From: Imhoffiella purpurea
GTDB taxonomy: Bacteria > Pseudomonadota > Gammaproteobacteria > Chromatiales > Chromatiaceae
Assembly: GCF_000585215.1 (NCBI RefSeq)
Contig: NZ_AONC01000040.1
Location: 124,001-188,000 of the forward strand
Length of the DNA stretch: 64,000 bases
Reading direction: 5' to 3'
The translations under genes were made by a program, and so were the position numbers. Below are positions 1 to 8,623 of this stretch, piece after piece (the stretch's first letter is position 1; every line of letters starts with the position of its first letter). The notes beneath the pieces were generated by a model. That model did not search any database. It was not told where the DNA came from and saw only the letters and a list, made by a program, of their open reading frames with translations.

Positions 1-285
1 TGCATCGTGCTGACCGCGTCGGACGGCAAGGAGGCGATCGAGAAGGCGAAGGCGGAGAAGCCTTCCATCATCTTTCTCGACATCATCATGCCCGGCATGG
101 ACGGTTACGAGGCCTGCCGGCTCCTGTCCGAGGATCCGCTGACCAAGGGCATTCCGGTCGTGTTCGTGACCAGCAAGGGGCAGAAGGTCGACAAGGTCTG
201 GGGACAGATGCAGGGTGCCAAGGGACATGTCGTCAAGCCCATCGATCCGGAGCAGGTGATCGATCAGCTCAAGGCCCACGTTTGA
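1..285 (+). CDS. pilH: Response regulator, PilH-like (5' end outside window)
   Basis: C-terminal part of a single-domain CheY-like receiver. The reading frame is open from base 1, so the true start lies upstream. The phosphoacceptor Asp sits in FLDIIMPGMDG, the conserved Thr/Ser in VFVTSK, and the conserved Lys in VVKPID. There is no output domain before the stop. It lies 7 bp before a CheW-like gene and heads a PilI-PilJ-ChpA series, which matches PilH, the second receiver of the Pil-Chp pathway controlling type IV pilus motors. PilG rather than PilH cannot be excluded from the fragment. Confidence 0.85.
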   Translation, partial: CIVLTASDGKEAIEKAKAEKPSIIFLDIIMPGMDGYEACRLLSEDPLTKGIPVVFVTSKGQKVDKVWGQMQGAKGHVVKPIDPEQVIDQLKAHV

Positions 286-292
286 GCCTGAC

Positions 293-889
293 ATGACGAC
301 CCAGGAGCTCTCCGTCTCCGGGGAGATGGCGGCGTCCTCGTCCGCGCCCGATCCGGCGCGGGTCACCGATTGGATGCCGCCCTCGGAGGCATTGAATCGC
401 TTCCAGCCGCTCGGCAATGTCCTGCTCGCGAGGGCCGATGCACAGCAGGCGGACGATCGCTACGGCTTTCGTATCAGCTCTCTGGGGCTCATGGTTCAGC
501 CCCGGACCCTGACCGAGCTGATCCCCATGACGCCCATCGTCGCCATTCCGAATGGGCCCTCGTGGCTGTGCGGGATGATCAATGTGCGCAGCCAGCTGGT
601 GCCGGTCTTCGATCTGTCCATGATGTGCGGCTTGCCGAGTCCCGAGGACCAGCCGGGGGGCTGGATCCTGGTATTGGATGCGGGAGAACGTGCCGTGGGT
701 CTGGTCGTCGCCGAGTATCCCAAACGGCTGCGCGATCTCAGGCCCGTGACCCAGCTTCCCTCCCTGCCGGATCCGCTGCAGCGAGCCGTGTCCGCCGGAT
801 ATCTGGAGGGCGACACGCTCTGGCTGGAACTCGACCACCGGGCATTCTTTTCCTCCTTCACCGATCCCGGCATGGACGCATCACCCTAA
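293..889 (+). CDS. pilI: CheW-domain adaptor protein, PilI-like
   Basis: A 198-residue protein with a CheW fold over roughly residues 55-190. The segment SWLCGMINVRSQLVPVFDL is the typical CheW core (compare GxINxRGxxxPVxDL). CheW adaptors couple a methyl-accepting receptor to a CheA-type kinase in the cytoplasmic array. The first 55 residues are a polar, Ala/Pro-rich extension not needed for the fold. Its place between the receiver and the PilJ-type receptor, 66 bp upstream of the latter, fits PilI. The assignment to the Pil rather than the flagellar system rests on the neighbouring genes. Confidence 0.85.
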   Translation: MTTQELSVSGEMAASSSAPDPARVTDWMPPSEALNRFQPLGNVLLARADAQQADDRYGFRISSLGLMVQPRTLTELIPMTPIVAIPNGPSWLCGMINVRSQLVPVFDLSMMCGLPSPEDQPGGWILVLDAGERAVGLVVAEYPKRLRDLRPVTQLPSLPDPLQRAVSAGYLEGDTLWLELDHRAFFSSFTDPGMDASP

Positions 890-955
890 GAGTGCGTTCA
901 AGACCGTCCTTTTCCACAACCCGGTGCCTCTTTCCCGTATCTGGAGCCGACCGAC

Positions 956-3196
956 ATGAATCGCCAAGAGTCCGACAAGCGCGGATTTCGGTTTTCGGAC
1001 CAAAAACTCGCCTTCCAAATCACCCTCATCGCAACCCTGCTGGCGTTGGTCATCCTCGCCACACTGGTCGTATTCGCCGGCCGCTATACCAGTGACGCCA
1101 TGACCACCGCGGCCGAACGCGACTTCAAGGCCGAGGTGAACGGTCTGCTCCGAACGCTCGACATCACCTACGAGCTGTCCAAAGAGACCTCCGTGAGCTA
1201 CTCGGCGATCCTGGAAAAGGATATCGGCGAGCAGCTGGTCATCGATTCGCAGCAGACCATGCGGGTGGGAGAAGTGAGCGCTCCAATCGTCAGGGTCGGT
1301 GACACGATCGCCAACGGCAACCTCGAGGTGGTCGACCAGTTCTCGGATCTGACCGATGCGCTCGCGACCATCTTCGCCCGCAGCGGCGACGACCTGGTGC
1401 GCGTCACGACCTCGGTTCGCGGTGTGGACGGCCAGCGCCCGATCGGTACCCTGCTGGACAAGGACAGCCCTGCCTATATCAATCTGATGAACGGCAAGCC
1501 CTTCACCGGCCGCAACACGCTGTTCGGCACCAACGTCATGGGTACCTATACCCCGGTCCTCGGGGCCGACGGTCAGGTAGCGGGCGCGCTCTTCGCGGGC
1601 GTGGATCTGACCAAAACTATGGAGACGCTGTTCGAAACCGTCGCAAACACCCGGTTCGGCGAGAACGGCTACGCCTACGTGGTGGACGACTCCTCGGCGG
1701 AGGGCCGCGGAACCATGGTCGTTCACCCCGAACTGCAGGGGCAGAAGATCCAGGACATCAAGGACGGTCTCGGTCAGACCGGAACCCTGATGCCGCTGAT
1801 CGAGAAGCGCTCCGGCCTCTACTCCTATACCTGGTACGACAGTGAGGGTCGGCCCGACGACAAGTTCGTGGCCTTCGAGCGCTCCGCTCCCTGGGGCTGG
1901 GTCGTCGCCGGCGGTACCACGCGCTCCGAGATCACCGCGGTCGGCGATCAGCTGCAGCGGTTTCTGATCGTCGCCGGCATCGTCGCCGCCGTTTTGCTGG
2001 GCGCGCTGCTCTGGTTGGCGATCACCAGCCGCCTGAAGCCGCTCGAGCATCTGCGTGGGGTCGTGCGGGCCCTTTCCGAAGGCGACGACGAGGCGCGTGC
2101 CCGTCTGACCACCAAAGACGAGGTCGGCGTTCTGGCCACGGCATTCGACCGCATGATGGACGAGCGCGTGGCGACCCAGGCCGCCATCCAGCGCGAGAAC
2201 GATCAGCTGAACGCCTCGGTGCTCGCCCTGCTGCAAGCGGTGGCGCAGCTCTCGCAGAGAGACCTCACCGTCAAGGTGCCGGTCACGGAGGACGTCACGG
2301 GCGCTCTGGCCGACGCGCTGAACGCCCTGACCAACGAGACCGGCAAGGTGCTGACCGATGTCTCCGACATCTCGGCCGACGTGACGGCCGCCTCGCTCAA
2401 GGTCAAGGAGCAGGCGGACACCCTCATGAGCGTGGCTCAGGTCGAGCGCCAAGAGGTCGAGCACACCGCCGACTCGCTGGCGACCGCGGCCTCCACCATG
2501 AACCAGATCGCCGAACTGGCCAATGTCTGCAACGCGGCGGCCGACAAGGCGATCAACACGACCCGCCAGGCGCTCGACGCGGTGACGGACACGGTGGGCG
2601 GTATCAACAGTACCCGCGACATCATTCGCGAGACGGAAAAGCGGATCAAACGTCTGGGCGAGCGCTCGCAGGAGATCAGCGGCGTCGTCAATCTGATCAA
2701 CACCATCGCCGAGCGTACCCACATCCTGGCGCTGAACGCCTCCATGCACGCCGCCTCCGCCGGCGAGGCGGGGCGCGGCTTCGCGGTGGTCGCCGACGAG
2801 GTGCAGCGGCTGGCCGAGAGTGCCCGCCAGGCCACGGCCCAGATCGCGACCCTGGTCAACAGTATTCAGGTCGAGACCGCGGATACCGTCAACAGTATGA
2901 GCTCGGCTATCGCCCAGGTCGTCGCCGGCAGCCGGATGGCAGAGCAGGCCGGTGAGCAGATGCAGACGACTCAGAGCAGTACGGCCGAGCTCGTGAGGCT
3001 GGTTCAGCAGATCGCGACCTCCTCTCAGGAGCAGGCCAAGGTCAGCAACCTGCTGCTGGAACGTGCCTCCGAGATCCGCAAGAGCACGGAGCAGACCAGC
3101 CGCCGGCTGGAGGAGCAAACGGAGTACACCGACAACCTGGTGGACTACGCCAGGAATCTGCTCGCGACGGTCCGCGTGTTCAAGCTGCCCGCTTGA
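956..3196 (+). CDS. pilJ: Methyl-accepting chemotaxis protein, PilJ-type, with Cache sensor
   Basis: A 746-residue receptor. TM1 lies near residues 22-44, followed by a large periplasmic region of about 290 residues of Cache type (for example FGENGYAYVVDD and PWGWVVAGG), TM2 near 335-357, HAMP, then a PilJ-like second HAMP region (SQRDLTVKVPVTEDVTGALA). The signalling hairpin tip is near residues 580-620 (ERTHILALNASMHAASAGEA, then GRGFAVVADEVQRLA). The tip has THILALN where most MCPs read TNLLALN. The cytoplasmic part is PilJ-like, but the periplasmic sensor resembles a small-molecule-binding Cache module. It lies between pilI and the ChpA-like kinase, so it probably supplies the input to that kinase. 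Confidence 0.88.
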   Translation: MNRQESDKRGFRFSDQKLAFQITLIATLLALVILATLVVFAGRYTSDAMTTAAERDFKAEVNGLLRTLDITYELSKETSVSYSAILEKDIGEQLVIDSQQTMRVGEVSAPIVRVGDTIANGNLEVVDQFSDLTDALATIFARSGDDLVRVTTSVRGVDGQRPIGTLLDKDSPAYINLMNGKPFTGRNTLFGTNVMGTYTPVLGADGQVAGALFAGVDLTKTMETLFETVANTRFGENGYAYVVDDSSAEGRGTMVVHPELQGQKIQDIKDGLGQTGTLMPLIEKRSGLYSYTWYDSEGRPDDKFVAFERSAPWGWVVAGGTTRSEITAVGDQLQRFLIVAGIVAAVLLGALLWLAITSRLKPLEHLRGVVRALSEGDDEARARLTTKDEVGVLATAFDRMMDERVATQAAIQRENDQLNASVLALLQAVAQLSQRDLTVKVPVTEDVTGALADALNALTNETGKVLTDVSDISADVTAASLKVKEQADTLMSVAQVERQEVEHTADSLATAASTMNQIAELANVCNAAADKAINTTRQALDAVTDTVGGINSTRDIIRETEKRIKRLGERSQEISGVVNLINTIAERTHILALNASMHAASAGEAGRGFAVVADEVQRLAESARQATAQIATLVNSIQVETADTVNSMSSAIAQVVAGSRMAEQAGEQMQTTQSSTAELVRLVQQIATSSQEQAKVSNLLLERASEIRKSTEQTSRRLEEQTEYTDNLVDYARNLLATVRVFKLPA

Positions 3197-3279
3197 GCGG
3201 CTGACGGTGGCCGCGGTCGGATGACCGCAGCCGCCGCCGTCTCGATACATCGGTATCCATCACCGCAGCGGGAATAGAC

Positions 3280-6200
3280 ATGGGTGCTCAGCACGAAGCG
3301 ACCGCCGAGCATCGGCGGCCGAAGGCTTACGAACAGGATCCCGACTCCGAATCCATCGCCGATACGACCGGCGAGGTGGAGCCGGGCGCAGGAGATGCGG
3401 ACATGGATGCGGCTTCCACACCGGAGGAATCGCTCCAGCTCCAGGCCCTCGAGTGCGCCGACGCCTTGATTCAGGTGCTTGCCGCCGAAGACGCGACCGT
3501 TGCGGAACGCACGCAGGGCTTCATGGATGGGCTCGGGGCCGTACTGGATGTCGCGGCCGCGATGGAGGCGACCGGCCTCATCGACGTCTGCGCGATACTG
3601 ATCGACCGGCTCTCGCAGATCGAAGGACAGGAGGCGGACGAGGAGACGACGGCGAATCTTCTGGCCCAGTTCCCTCTGCTGCTGATGGATTATCTGTCCG
3701 CGCCCGGCGAGGGAGCCGAGTCCCTGGTCCAATATCTGAGACATCCGCATTGGCGGGTCGGCCTGGCGGACGAGGAACTGGCCCTGCTGCGTGCCTCGCT
3801 CTGCCCGCCGGCATCCGTCGCCACCGAGACGGAAGCGGAGCCGGGCGAAGAGACCGTCTCCGTTCGGCCCGAAGACGTCTCTCCTGTCCCGGCAGCGGAT
3901 ACCCACGCCGCCGCGGCGGAATCCGGTGTCGATGGTCCGGATGCGGAGATCCTGGCCGCATTCCCGCCGCAGAGCACCTCGCCCGAGATGCTGGCCTTCG
4001 CCGCGACCGAGTTGGAGAGCAACTATGCCGCCGTGGAAGAGGCGCTCGCGGCCCTCGCCGCCGCGGACGGCGACGCCGACAGGCAGCAGGCGTCCTGGAC
4101 CGGGCTGCAGGACGAGCTGTCACACCTCGCGGCCGGAGCCGAGGCCATCGGTCTGACGGGACTGACCCGGCTGCTGAACTGGATCCAGGAGCAGGGCGGG
4201 CGGCTTGTGCGGTCCGGGACCCTGACCATGGAGCATCTGGCGACGCTCGCCGCGCTACCCGAGTCGCTGCGGGGCTATTTCGCCGATCCCCAGGCGCCCG
4301 AGCGGGCGGTCGGACTGACCGACATCCTCTACGATCTCGGCGGCGACGCCTCCGCCTATCCCGGGCTCGGCTCCATGGCCGATTATCTGAACGGGGTGGA
4401 GGTGGCCGCCACCGTGCCGGACCCGGACGATGCCCGCCCCGTGGTGGCCGAGTCGGATGCGGTCTCCCTGGTGTTGCCCGACGACTTGAACCCCGAGCTC
4501 CTCGAGGGGCTGCTGACCGAGCTTCCCATCCAGACCGCGACCTTCACCGAGTCGGTGCAGCGGATCGTCGCCGGCCAGGGCGGGGCGTCCGACATCGACA
4601 CCGCCAAGCGCGCGGCGCATACGCTCAAGGGTGCCGCCAACACGGTGGGCGTCAAGGGAATCGCCAATCTGGCGCATCATCTCGAGGATCTGCTCATCGC
4701 CCTCGGCGAGGCGGATCTGCTGCCGAACATGGGACTGGCTCAGACCCTCGGCTATGCGGCCGACTGCCTGGAGGCCATGAGCGAGGTCCTGGTCGAGGGC
4801 GGAGAGCCCCCGGCGGATGCCGTCGACGTCCTTCAGGACGTGCTCAACTGGGCCAATCGCATCGATTTGCAAGGGGTCGGGGTGGCCGGCGTGGCCTCGG
4901 CCGACGCGGCCGAGGCACCGCCGCATCAGGCGCTGGTCGGTCGTCACGAGACACTGGACTCCGCGTCGGATCACCATGCGGCACGCCCGGATGGGGCGGT
5001 CCATATGCTGCGGGTTCCGACCAGCCTGGTGGACGAGCAGCTGAGGCTGGTCGGCGAGACCATGACCTCGACCGCCCAGATCCAGAACCGGCTGCGTCTG
5101 GCGACCCAGCAGGTGATCGAGGTCGGCCAGCAGAATCAATTGCTCCGACAGCTGATCGACGATCTGGTCGATCTGGTCGATCTGCGCGGTGTCGATCTGC
5201 CGCGCACGCAGGAGGCGGTCGACACCGGATTCGATGCCCTCGAACTCGACCAGTACGGCGAACTGCACACCGTGACCCGGCGTCTGGTCGAGGTCGTCAC
5301 CGATTCGAGCGAGATGGGGCAGGGCACGCAAGAGCATCTCACCGTCCTCAAGGGGCTGGTGGAGATACAGTCGCGTCTGCAGATCGAGAGTCAGAACGCG
5401 GTCATGCGCGCGCGCATGGTGCCGGTGACCACGGTGGTCTCGCGCCTGCAACGCGCGGTGCGTCAGGCCTGCCGCCTGCTCGACAAGGAGGTGCATCTGG
5501 CCCTGCAGGGTGCCGACACCCTGGTCGACGGCAACATCCTCAACGAACTGGTCGACGGGCTCATGCATCTGCTGCGCAATGCCGTCGACCACGGCATCGA
5601 GCCGCCGGAGGAGCGCACTGCCGTCGGCAAGGAGCCCTTCGGTCTCATCCAGGTCGCCTTCAAGCGCGAGGGCGACTCCATCATCATGACCTGCCGCGAC
5701 GACGGCCGTGGTCTCGACCTGGACCAGATCCGCCAGGCCGCGCTGCGCAAGGGACTGATCAAGGCCAGCGACGCGCTGCAGCAGGATCAGCTCATCCGGC
5801 TGGCCCTCACGTCTGGATTCTCGACGCGGGACGAGGCGACGCACGTTTCGGGCCGGGGAATCGGGCTGGACGCGGTCGACGCCATGGTCCAGCAGCTCAA
5901 GGGGTCCATGAATCTGCGCACCGAGCAGGGCCGGGGGCTGACGGTCGAGATCCGTCTGCCGACGACGCTGCTCTCGGCCCAGGTCCTGCTCGCCAGGGTT
6001 CGGGGCAAGAGCGTCGCACTGGCCACGCGCGGCGTGGAGGAGATCCATTTCATCACGCTCGATCAGCTGCGCCGGGTCGGCGGCGGTCTCGCCTTCCAGT
6101 ACGACGATCGGCTGCAGGACGTCGTGCGTCTGGAGGATCTTCTCGATCTCGAGGGCGTGGAGAGCAATGTCGAACGGGGCGGATATCCGCTGCTCCGGGT

Positions 6201-6843
6201 GCGCATGTTCAATGGCGCCCACACCTCGGTTCTGGTCGACGAGGTGCTGGAGAGCCGCAATCTGGTGGTGAAGAAACTGGGCGTCTATGTCGGCAAGATC
6301 GACGGCGTGATCGGTGCGACCATCCTGGGTGACGGCAGCGTCGCCCCGGTCGTCGACCTTCCCGATCTGCTGAGGGTCTCGGCCGGCCAGCAGGCTCGGG
6401 GCGGAGACAGGTCCGCGCGGCGGGCCGAAGGGGCTGGGACGGGGTCTCCCCAGATCAGGGTCCCGAAGGCGCTGCCCAAGGTCCTCGTCGTCGACGATTC
6501 GATCTCGGCGCGCCGCACCACGGCGCAGCTCTTCAAGGACGTGGGGTACGAGGTGCATGCGGCGATCGACGGTCTCGAGGCATCCTCCATGCTCGAGGCG
6601 CTGACCCCGGACATCGTCATCACCGACCTGGAGATGCCGCGCATGAACGGTCTGGAGTTCGCCGCCCATATCCGGGCCAATTCCGGGTTCGAGCATCTGC
6701 CCATCGTCATGATCACCTCCAGGTCGACCGATCGCCATCGACAGCAGGCGCTGGCGAAGGGGGTCGATCTCTATATGGTCAAACCCTTCAAACCGGAGCA
6801 GCTGATCGAACAGGTCGACACGCTGATCGGCAGGCGGGCATGA
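3280..6843 (+). CDS. chpA: ChpA/PilL-type hybrid chemotaxis histidine kinase
   Basis: A 1187-residue CheA-family kinase. The N-terminal 400 residues are acidic and helical with degenerate HPt-like stretches. A canonical HPt follows, with phosphorylatable His near 447 in KRAAHTLKGAANT. After a coiled dimerisation part comes the HATPase with the N box near 754 (LLRNAVDHGIEPPEER) and G box GRGIGLDAVDAM near 857, then a CheW-like domain near 895-1035. A C-terminal receiver starts near 1067 (KVLVVDDSISARRT), with Asp about 1116 in ITDLEMPRMNG and Lys in MVKPFKP. Pseudomonas ChpA is about twice as long with more HPt domains; this is a short version. The stop overlaps the next start by 4 bp. Confidence 0.92.
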   Translation: MGAQHEATAEHRRPKAYEQDPDSESIADTTGEVEPGAGDADMDAASTPEESLQLQALECADALIQVLAAEDATVAERTQGFMDGLGAVLDVAAAMEATGLIDVCAILIDRLSQIEGQEADEETTANLLAQFPLLLMDYLSAPGEGAESLVQYLRHPHWRVGLADEELALLRASLCPPASVATETEAEPGEETVSVRPEDVSPVPAADTHAAAAESGVDGPDAEILAAFPPQSTSPEMLAFAATELESNYAAVEEALAALAAADGDADRQQASWTGLQDELSHLAAGAEAIGLTGLTRLLNWIQEQGGRLVRSGTLTMEHLATLAALPESLRGYFADPQAPERAVGLTDILYDLGGDASAYPGLGSMADYLNGVEVAATVPDPDDARPVVAESDAVSLVLPDDLNPELLEGLLTELPIQTATFTESVQRIVAGQGGASDIDTAKRAAHTLKGAANTVGVKGIANLAHHLEDLLIALGEADLLPNMGLAQTLGYAADCLEAMSEVLVEGGEPPADAVDVLQDVLNWANRIDLQGVGVAGVASADAAEAPPHQALVGRHETLDSASDHHAARPDGAVHMLRVPTSLVDEQLRLVGETMTSTAQIQNRLRLATQQVIEVGQQNQLLRQLIDDLVDLVDLRGVDLPRTQEAVDTGFDALELDQYGELHTVTRRLVEVVTDSSEMGQGTQEHLTVLKGLVEIQSRLQIESQNAVMRARMVPVTTVVSRLQRAVRQACRLLDKEVHLALQGADTLVDGNILNELVDGLMHLLRNAVDHGIEPPEERTAVGKEPFGLIQVAFKREGDSIIMTCRDDGRGLDLDQIRQAALRKGLIKASDALQQDQLIRLALTSGFSTRDEATHVSGRGIGLDAVDAMVQQLKGSMNLRTEQGRGLTVEIRLPTTLLSAQVLLARVRGKSVALATRGVEEIHFITLDQLRRVGGGLAFQYDDRLQDVVRLEDLLDLEGVESNVERGGYPLLRVRMFNGAHTSVLVDEVLESRNLVVKKLGVYVGKIDGVIGATILGDGSVAPVVDLPDLLRVSAGQQARGGDRSARRAEGAGTGSPQIRVPKALPKVLVVDDSISARRTTAQLFKDVGYEVHAAIDGLEASSMLEALTPDIVITDLEMPRMNGLEFAAHIRANSGFEHLPIVMITSRSTDRHRQQALAKGVDLYMVKPFKPEQLIEQVDTLIGRRA

Positions 6844-7346
6844 GCGGTTCCATCTATACCGCCCGGATGGCCACGGACGCCGTCGAGGCCCAGGGCCTGA
6901 TGCGCGTCTCCGGCACGCGTCTCGTGGCGCCATCGCGGGATCTGAAGAGCGTCGAGTCGGCCGGGGATCTGGTCGAGGATCGGCCTCCGGAACGAGGCGT
7001 CGGCTGGATTCGGGCGTTCGACGATCTCTGGCCCGCCTTCGCGCTCTCGGGCGACCTGCGGCTCGTCGCCGAGCCCCCCAGGTCTCCTCGGATGATCGCG
7101 GTGATGGGCGGGCCGGATGGACTCTTCGGTCTCTTGTGCGAAGAAATCAGCATGATGGATGAGCGCGAGCTCGATCTCATTCCTCTTCCGGACTGCATGC
7201 GATACCCGGATTCGCCGATCGGATCGGTCGCGCTCTCCAGAGACGCGCTCTACTGCTATACCGACGCCATGGCCTTGGCCCGTCATATTCAGGCATTGGG
7301 AGGTCTCTCGCCGGACGCATCCCGCACAGAGAGGGGAGCGCCATGA
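6840..7346 (+). CDS. Divergent CheW-like protein
   Basis: A 168-residue protein starting in an ATGA overlap with the chpA stop and ending in an ATGA overlap with the next gene, so it is translationally coupled on both sides. The central stretch GPDGLFGLLCEEISMMDE resembles the CheW signature in which the cell's coupling protein reads a regulator's surface, and LARHIQALGG closes the domain. The N-terminal third has no recognisable motif. It is most likely an accessory coupling subunit of the Pil-Chp-like array. Family assignment is by weak motif and context, so a structure prediction would be more informative than sequence here. Confidence 0.6.
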   Translation: MSGSIYTARMATDAVEAQGLMRVSGTRLVAPSRDLKSVESAGDLVEDRPPERGVGWIRAFDDLWPAFALSGDLRLVAEPPRSPRMIAVMGGPDGLFGLLCEEISMMDERELDLIPLPDCMRYPDSPIGSVALSRDALYCYTDAMALARHIQALGGLSPDASRTERGAP

Positions 7347-7798
7347 GCCGAGCCAGCGGGTGGCAGCTCGAAATCGACGCGGGAGTGCGGGCCGTCATCG
7401 GCCAGGGCAATCTGATCCAGCTCATGCATGCCCCCGATATGCACGAGGTTCCATTCTGTCCGGACTATTGCCGGCATATCCTGGCCTGGGAGCACGGACT
7501 CCTGCCGCTCTTCGATCTCTCGGTCTGGCTTCGGGGTCAGCCTCGACAGCGCCCCTTGTCCTGCGTCGGGGTCGTCGCCTTTCGGGGCGAGGATCCGGCG
7601 CCTCGATTCGGCGCCCTGGCGCTGGCGGCTCCGCCCAAGCGGATCGATGTCGACGATGCCTGGGCCTGCGACCTTCCCGAGTCGGAGATGCGCTGGCAGC
7701 CGGTCTGCTGTTCCTGCTTCGAGACGGGGGGCGAGCCATTTCCGATCCTGGATCTGCGGCGTTTCTTCGACCTGAGGCCGGAACCGGTCGGGCCATGA
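7343..7798 (+). CDS. Divergent CheW-like protein
   Basis: A 151-residue protein. HILAWEHGLLPLFDLSVWL corresponds to the CheW core (GxINxRGxxxPVFDL), and GEPFPILDLRRFFD matches the C-terminal CheW strand and helix. Cysteines are unusually frequent for a CheW (CPDYC, CCSC). It overlaps the previous gene by 4 bp and ends the chemosensory operon. With PilI and the CheW domain in ChpA, the cluster encodes at least three coupling modules, while no CheR or CheB homologue follows. The function as a coupling protein is inferred from the fold and position. Confidence 0.7.
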   Translation: MSRASGWQLEIDAGVRAVIGQGNLIQLMHAPDMHEVPFCPDYCRHILAWEHGLLPLFDLSVWLRGQPRQRPLSCVGVVAFRGEDPAPRFGALALAAPPKRIDVDDAWACDLPESEMRWQPVCCSCFETGGEPFPILDLRRFFDLRPEPVGP

Positions 7799-7980
7799 GT
7801 CGCTGACCGCCCCTACGTCCGCCGATGGGCTCCGCCGTCGAGGCACCGGGGATTGGGGTATTGCGACCACAGCCGTCTCCGGCGAGCGGGTCATATGCCC
7901 CGGTCCTCGATCGGCGTCCTTGCGTCTGTCGGCCCGGTTAATCTTATTTAATACAATGCGATAGATCTGATTTGGTGGGT

Positions 7981-7996
7981 TGGCCCGTGTATTGCT
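7981..7996 (+). promoter_or_regulatory. Candidate sigma-54 (-24/-12) promoter
   Basis: TGGCCCG, four bases, then TTGCT: the -24 GG and -12 GC dinucleotides have the 10-bp spacing of RpoN promoters (consensus TGGCACG-N4-TTGCW), with one mismatch in the first block. The start of transcription would fall near 8008, about 85 bp before the DUF1523 start codon. The rest of the 7799-8091 gap holds an AT-rich patch with a TACAAT hexamer at 7952-7957 but no clear -35. I looked for no upstream activator site systematically. Confidence 0.45.
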
Positions 7997-8091
7997 CAAT
8001 CCATTTCGACTGAAGCGCTGCGGCGATTGCGATTCGAGACGAGCCTCGCCGCAGACCATATGACTTCAATCGATTCAGGAGTGACCAACCC

Positions 8092-8517
8092 ATGAATACC
8101 GGAACCATGAAGAAACAAGTGACCTATGGTGTCGCAGCCGTTGCTGCCGTCATTCTCGTCTTCCTCTGGCTGCGCTGGGGGCCCGATTCCTGGGACGTTC
8201 AGATCACGGGCGTGACCGGAGACGGCCGAGACGTGCAATACCGGATCGAGACCGTCTATACCGACTCGACGGATACGCTGATCTTCCGTAACGAGGATGC
8301 CGGATTTCTGCCGCCCTATTTCAAGTTCGACTCGGCCGACCTCCAGTCCGTGGCGAGCCGCGTGACGCGCGACTGTCCGCAGACGCCGGTCACGGTGAAC
8401 GGATACGGGTTCCGTATCAGCTGGCTGGATATGTTCCCGAACGCCACCTCGATCGATGCGCCGGAGGAGTGTCTCGATGCCCCGTCCAAGGATACGGCGA
8501 TGGTGCGAGGGAATTGA
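8092..8517 (+). CDS. DUF1523 family membrane-anchored protein
   Basis: A 141-residue protein with one N-terminal transmembrane segment (about residues 10-29), so most of it should face the periplasm. The phrase FRNEDAGF followed by PPYFKFDSADLQ is the hallmark of DUF1523, a family of unknown function found in proteobacteria. A pair of cysteines (CPQTPV, EECLD) could form a disulfide. ATG was chosen because AGGAG lies about 9 bp upstream. It is monocistronic: a terminator follows directly and the next gene is convergent. Confidence 0.75.
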   Translation: MNTGTMKKQVTYGVAAVAAVILVFLWLRWGPDSWDVQITGVTGDGRDVQYRIETVYTDSTDTLIFRNEDAGFLPPYFKFDSADLQSVASRVTRDCPQTPVTVNGYGFRISWLDMFPNATSIDAPEECLDAPSKDTAMVRGN

Positions 8518-8587
8518 TCTCACGTCGACCGGTCGCGACCGATTCCGTTCGAGCGAAAGGGATAGACTCGCGAACGGCTGAAGAGGG

Positions 8588-8619
8588 CGCCAAGGGCATG
8601 CAGATGCCCTTGGCGTTTT
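8588..8619 (+). terminator. Rho-independent terminator
   Basis: Perfect 12-bp stem (CGCCAAGGGCAT, 8588-8599, with its complement 8604-8615), loop GCAG, then TTTT. It ends the DUF1523 transcript just before the stop codon of the convergent glycosyltransferase gene. Confidence 0.9.
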
Positions 8620-8623
8620 GCGG

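Noticed and set aside
881-3250. A 789-codon leftward frame opposite the PilJ-type receptor
   Set aside because: Shadow of the receptor gene; composition is biased and no family motif is visible.
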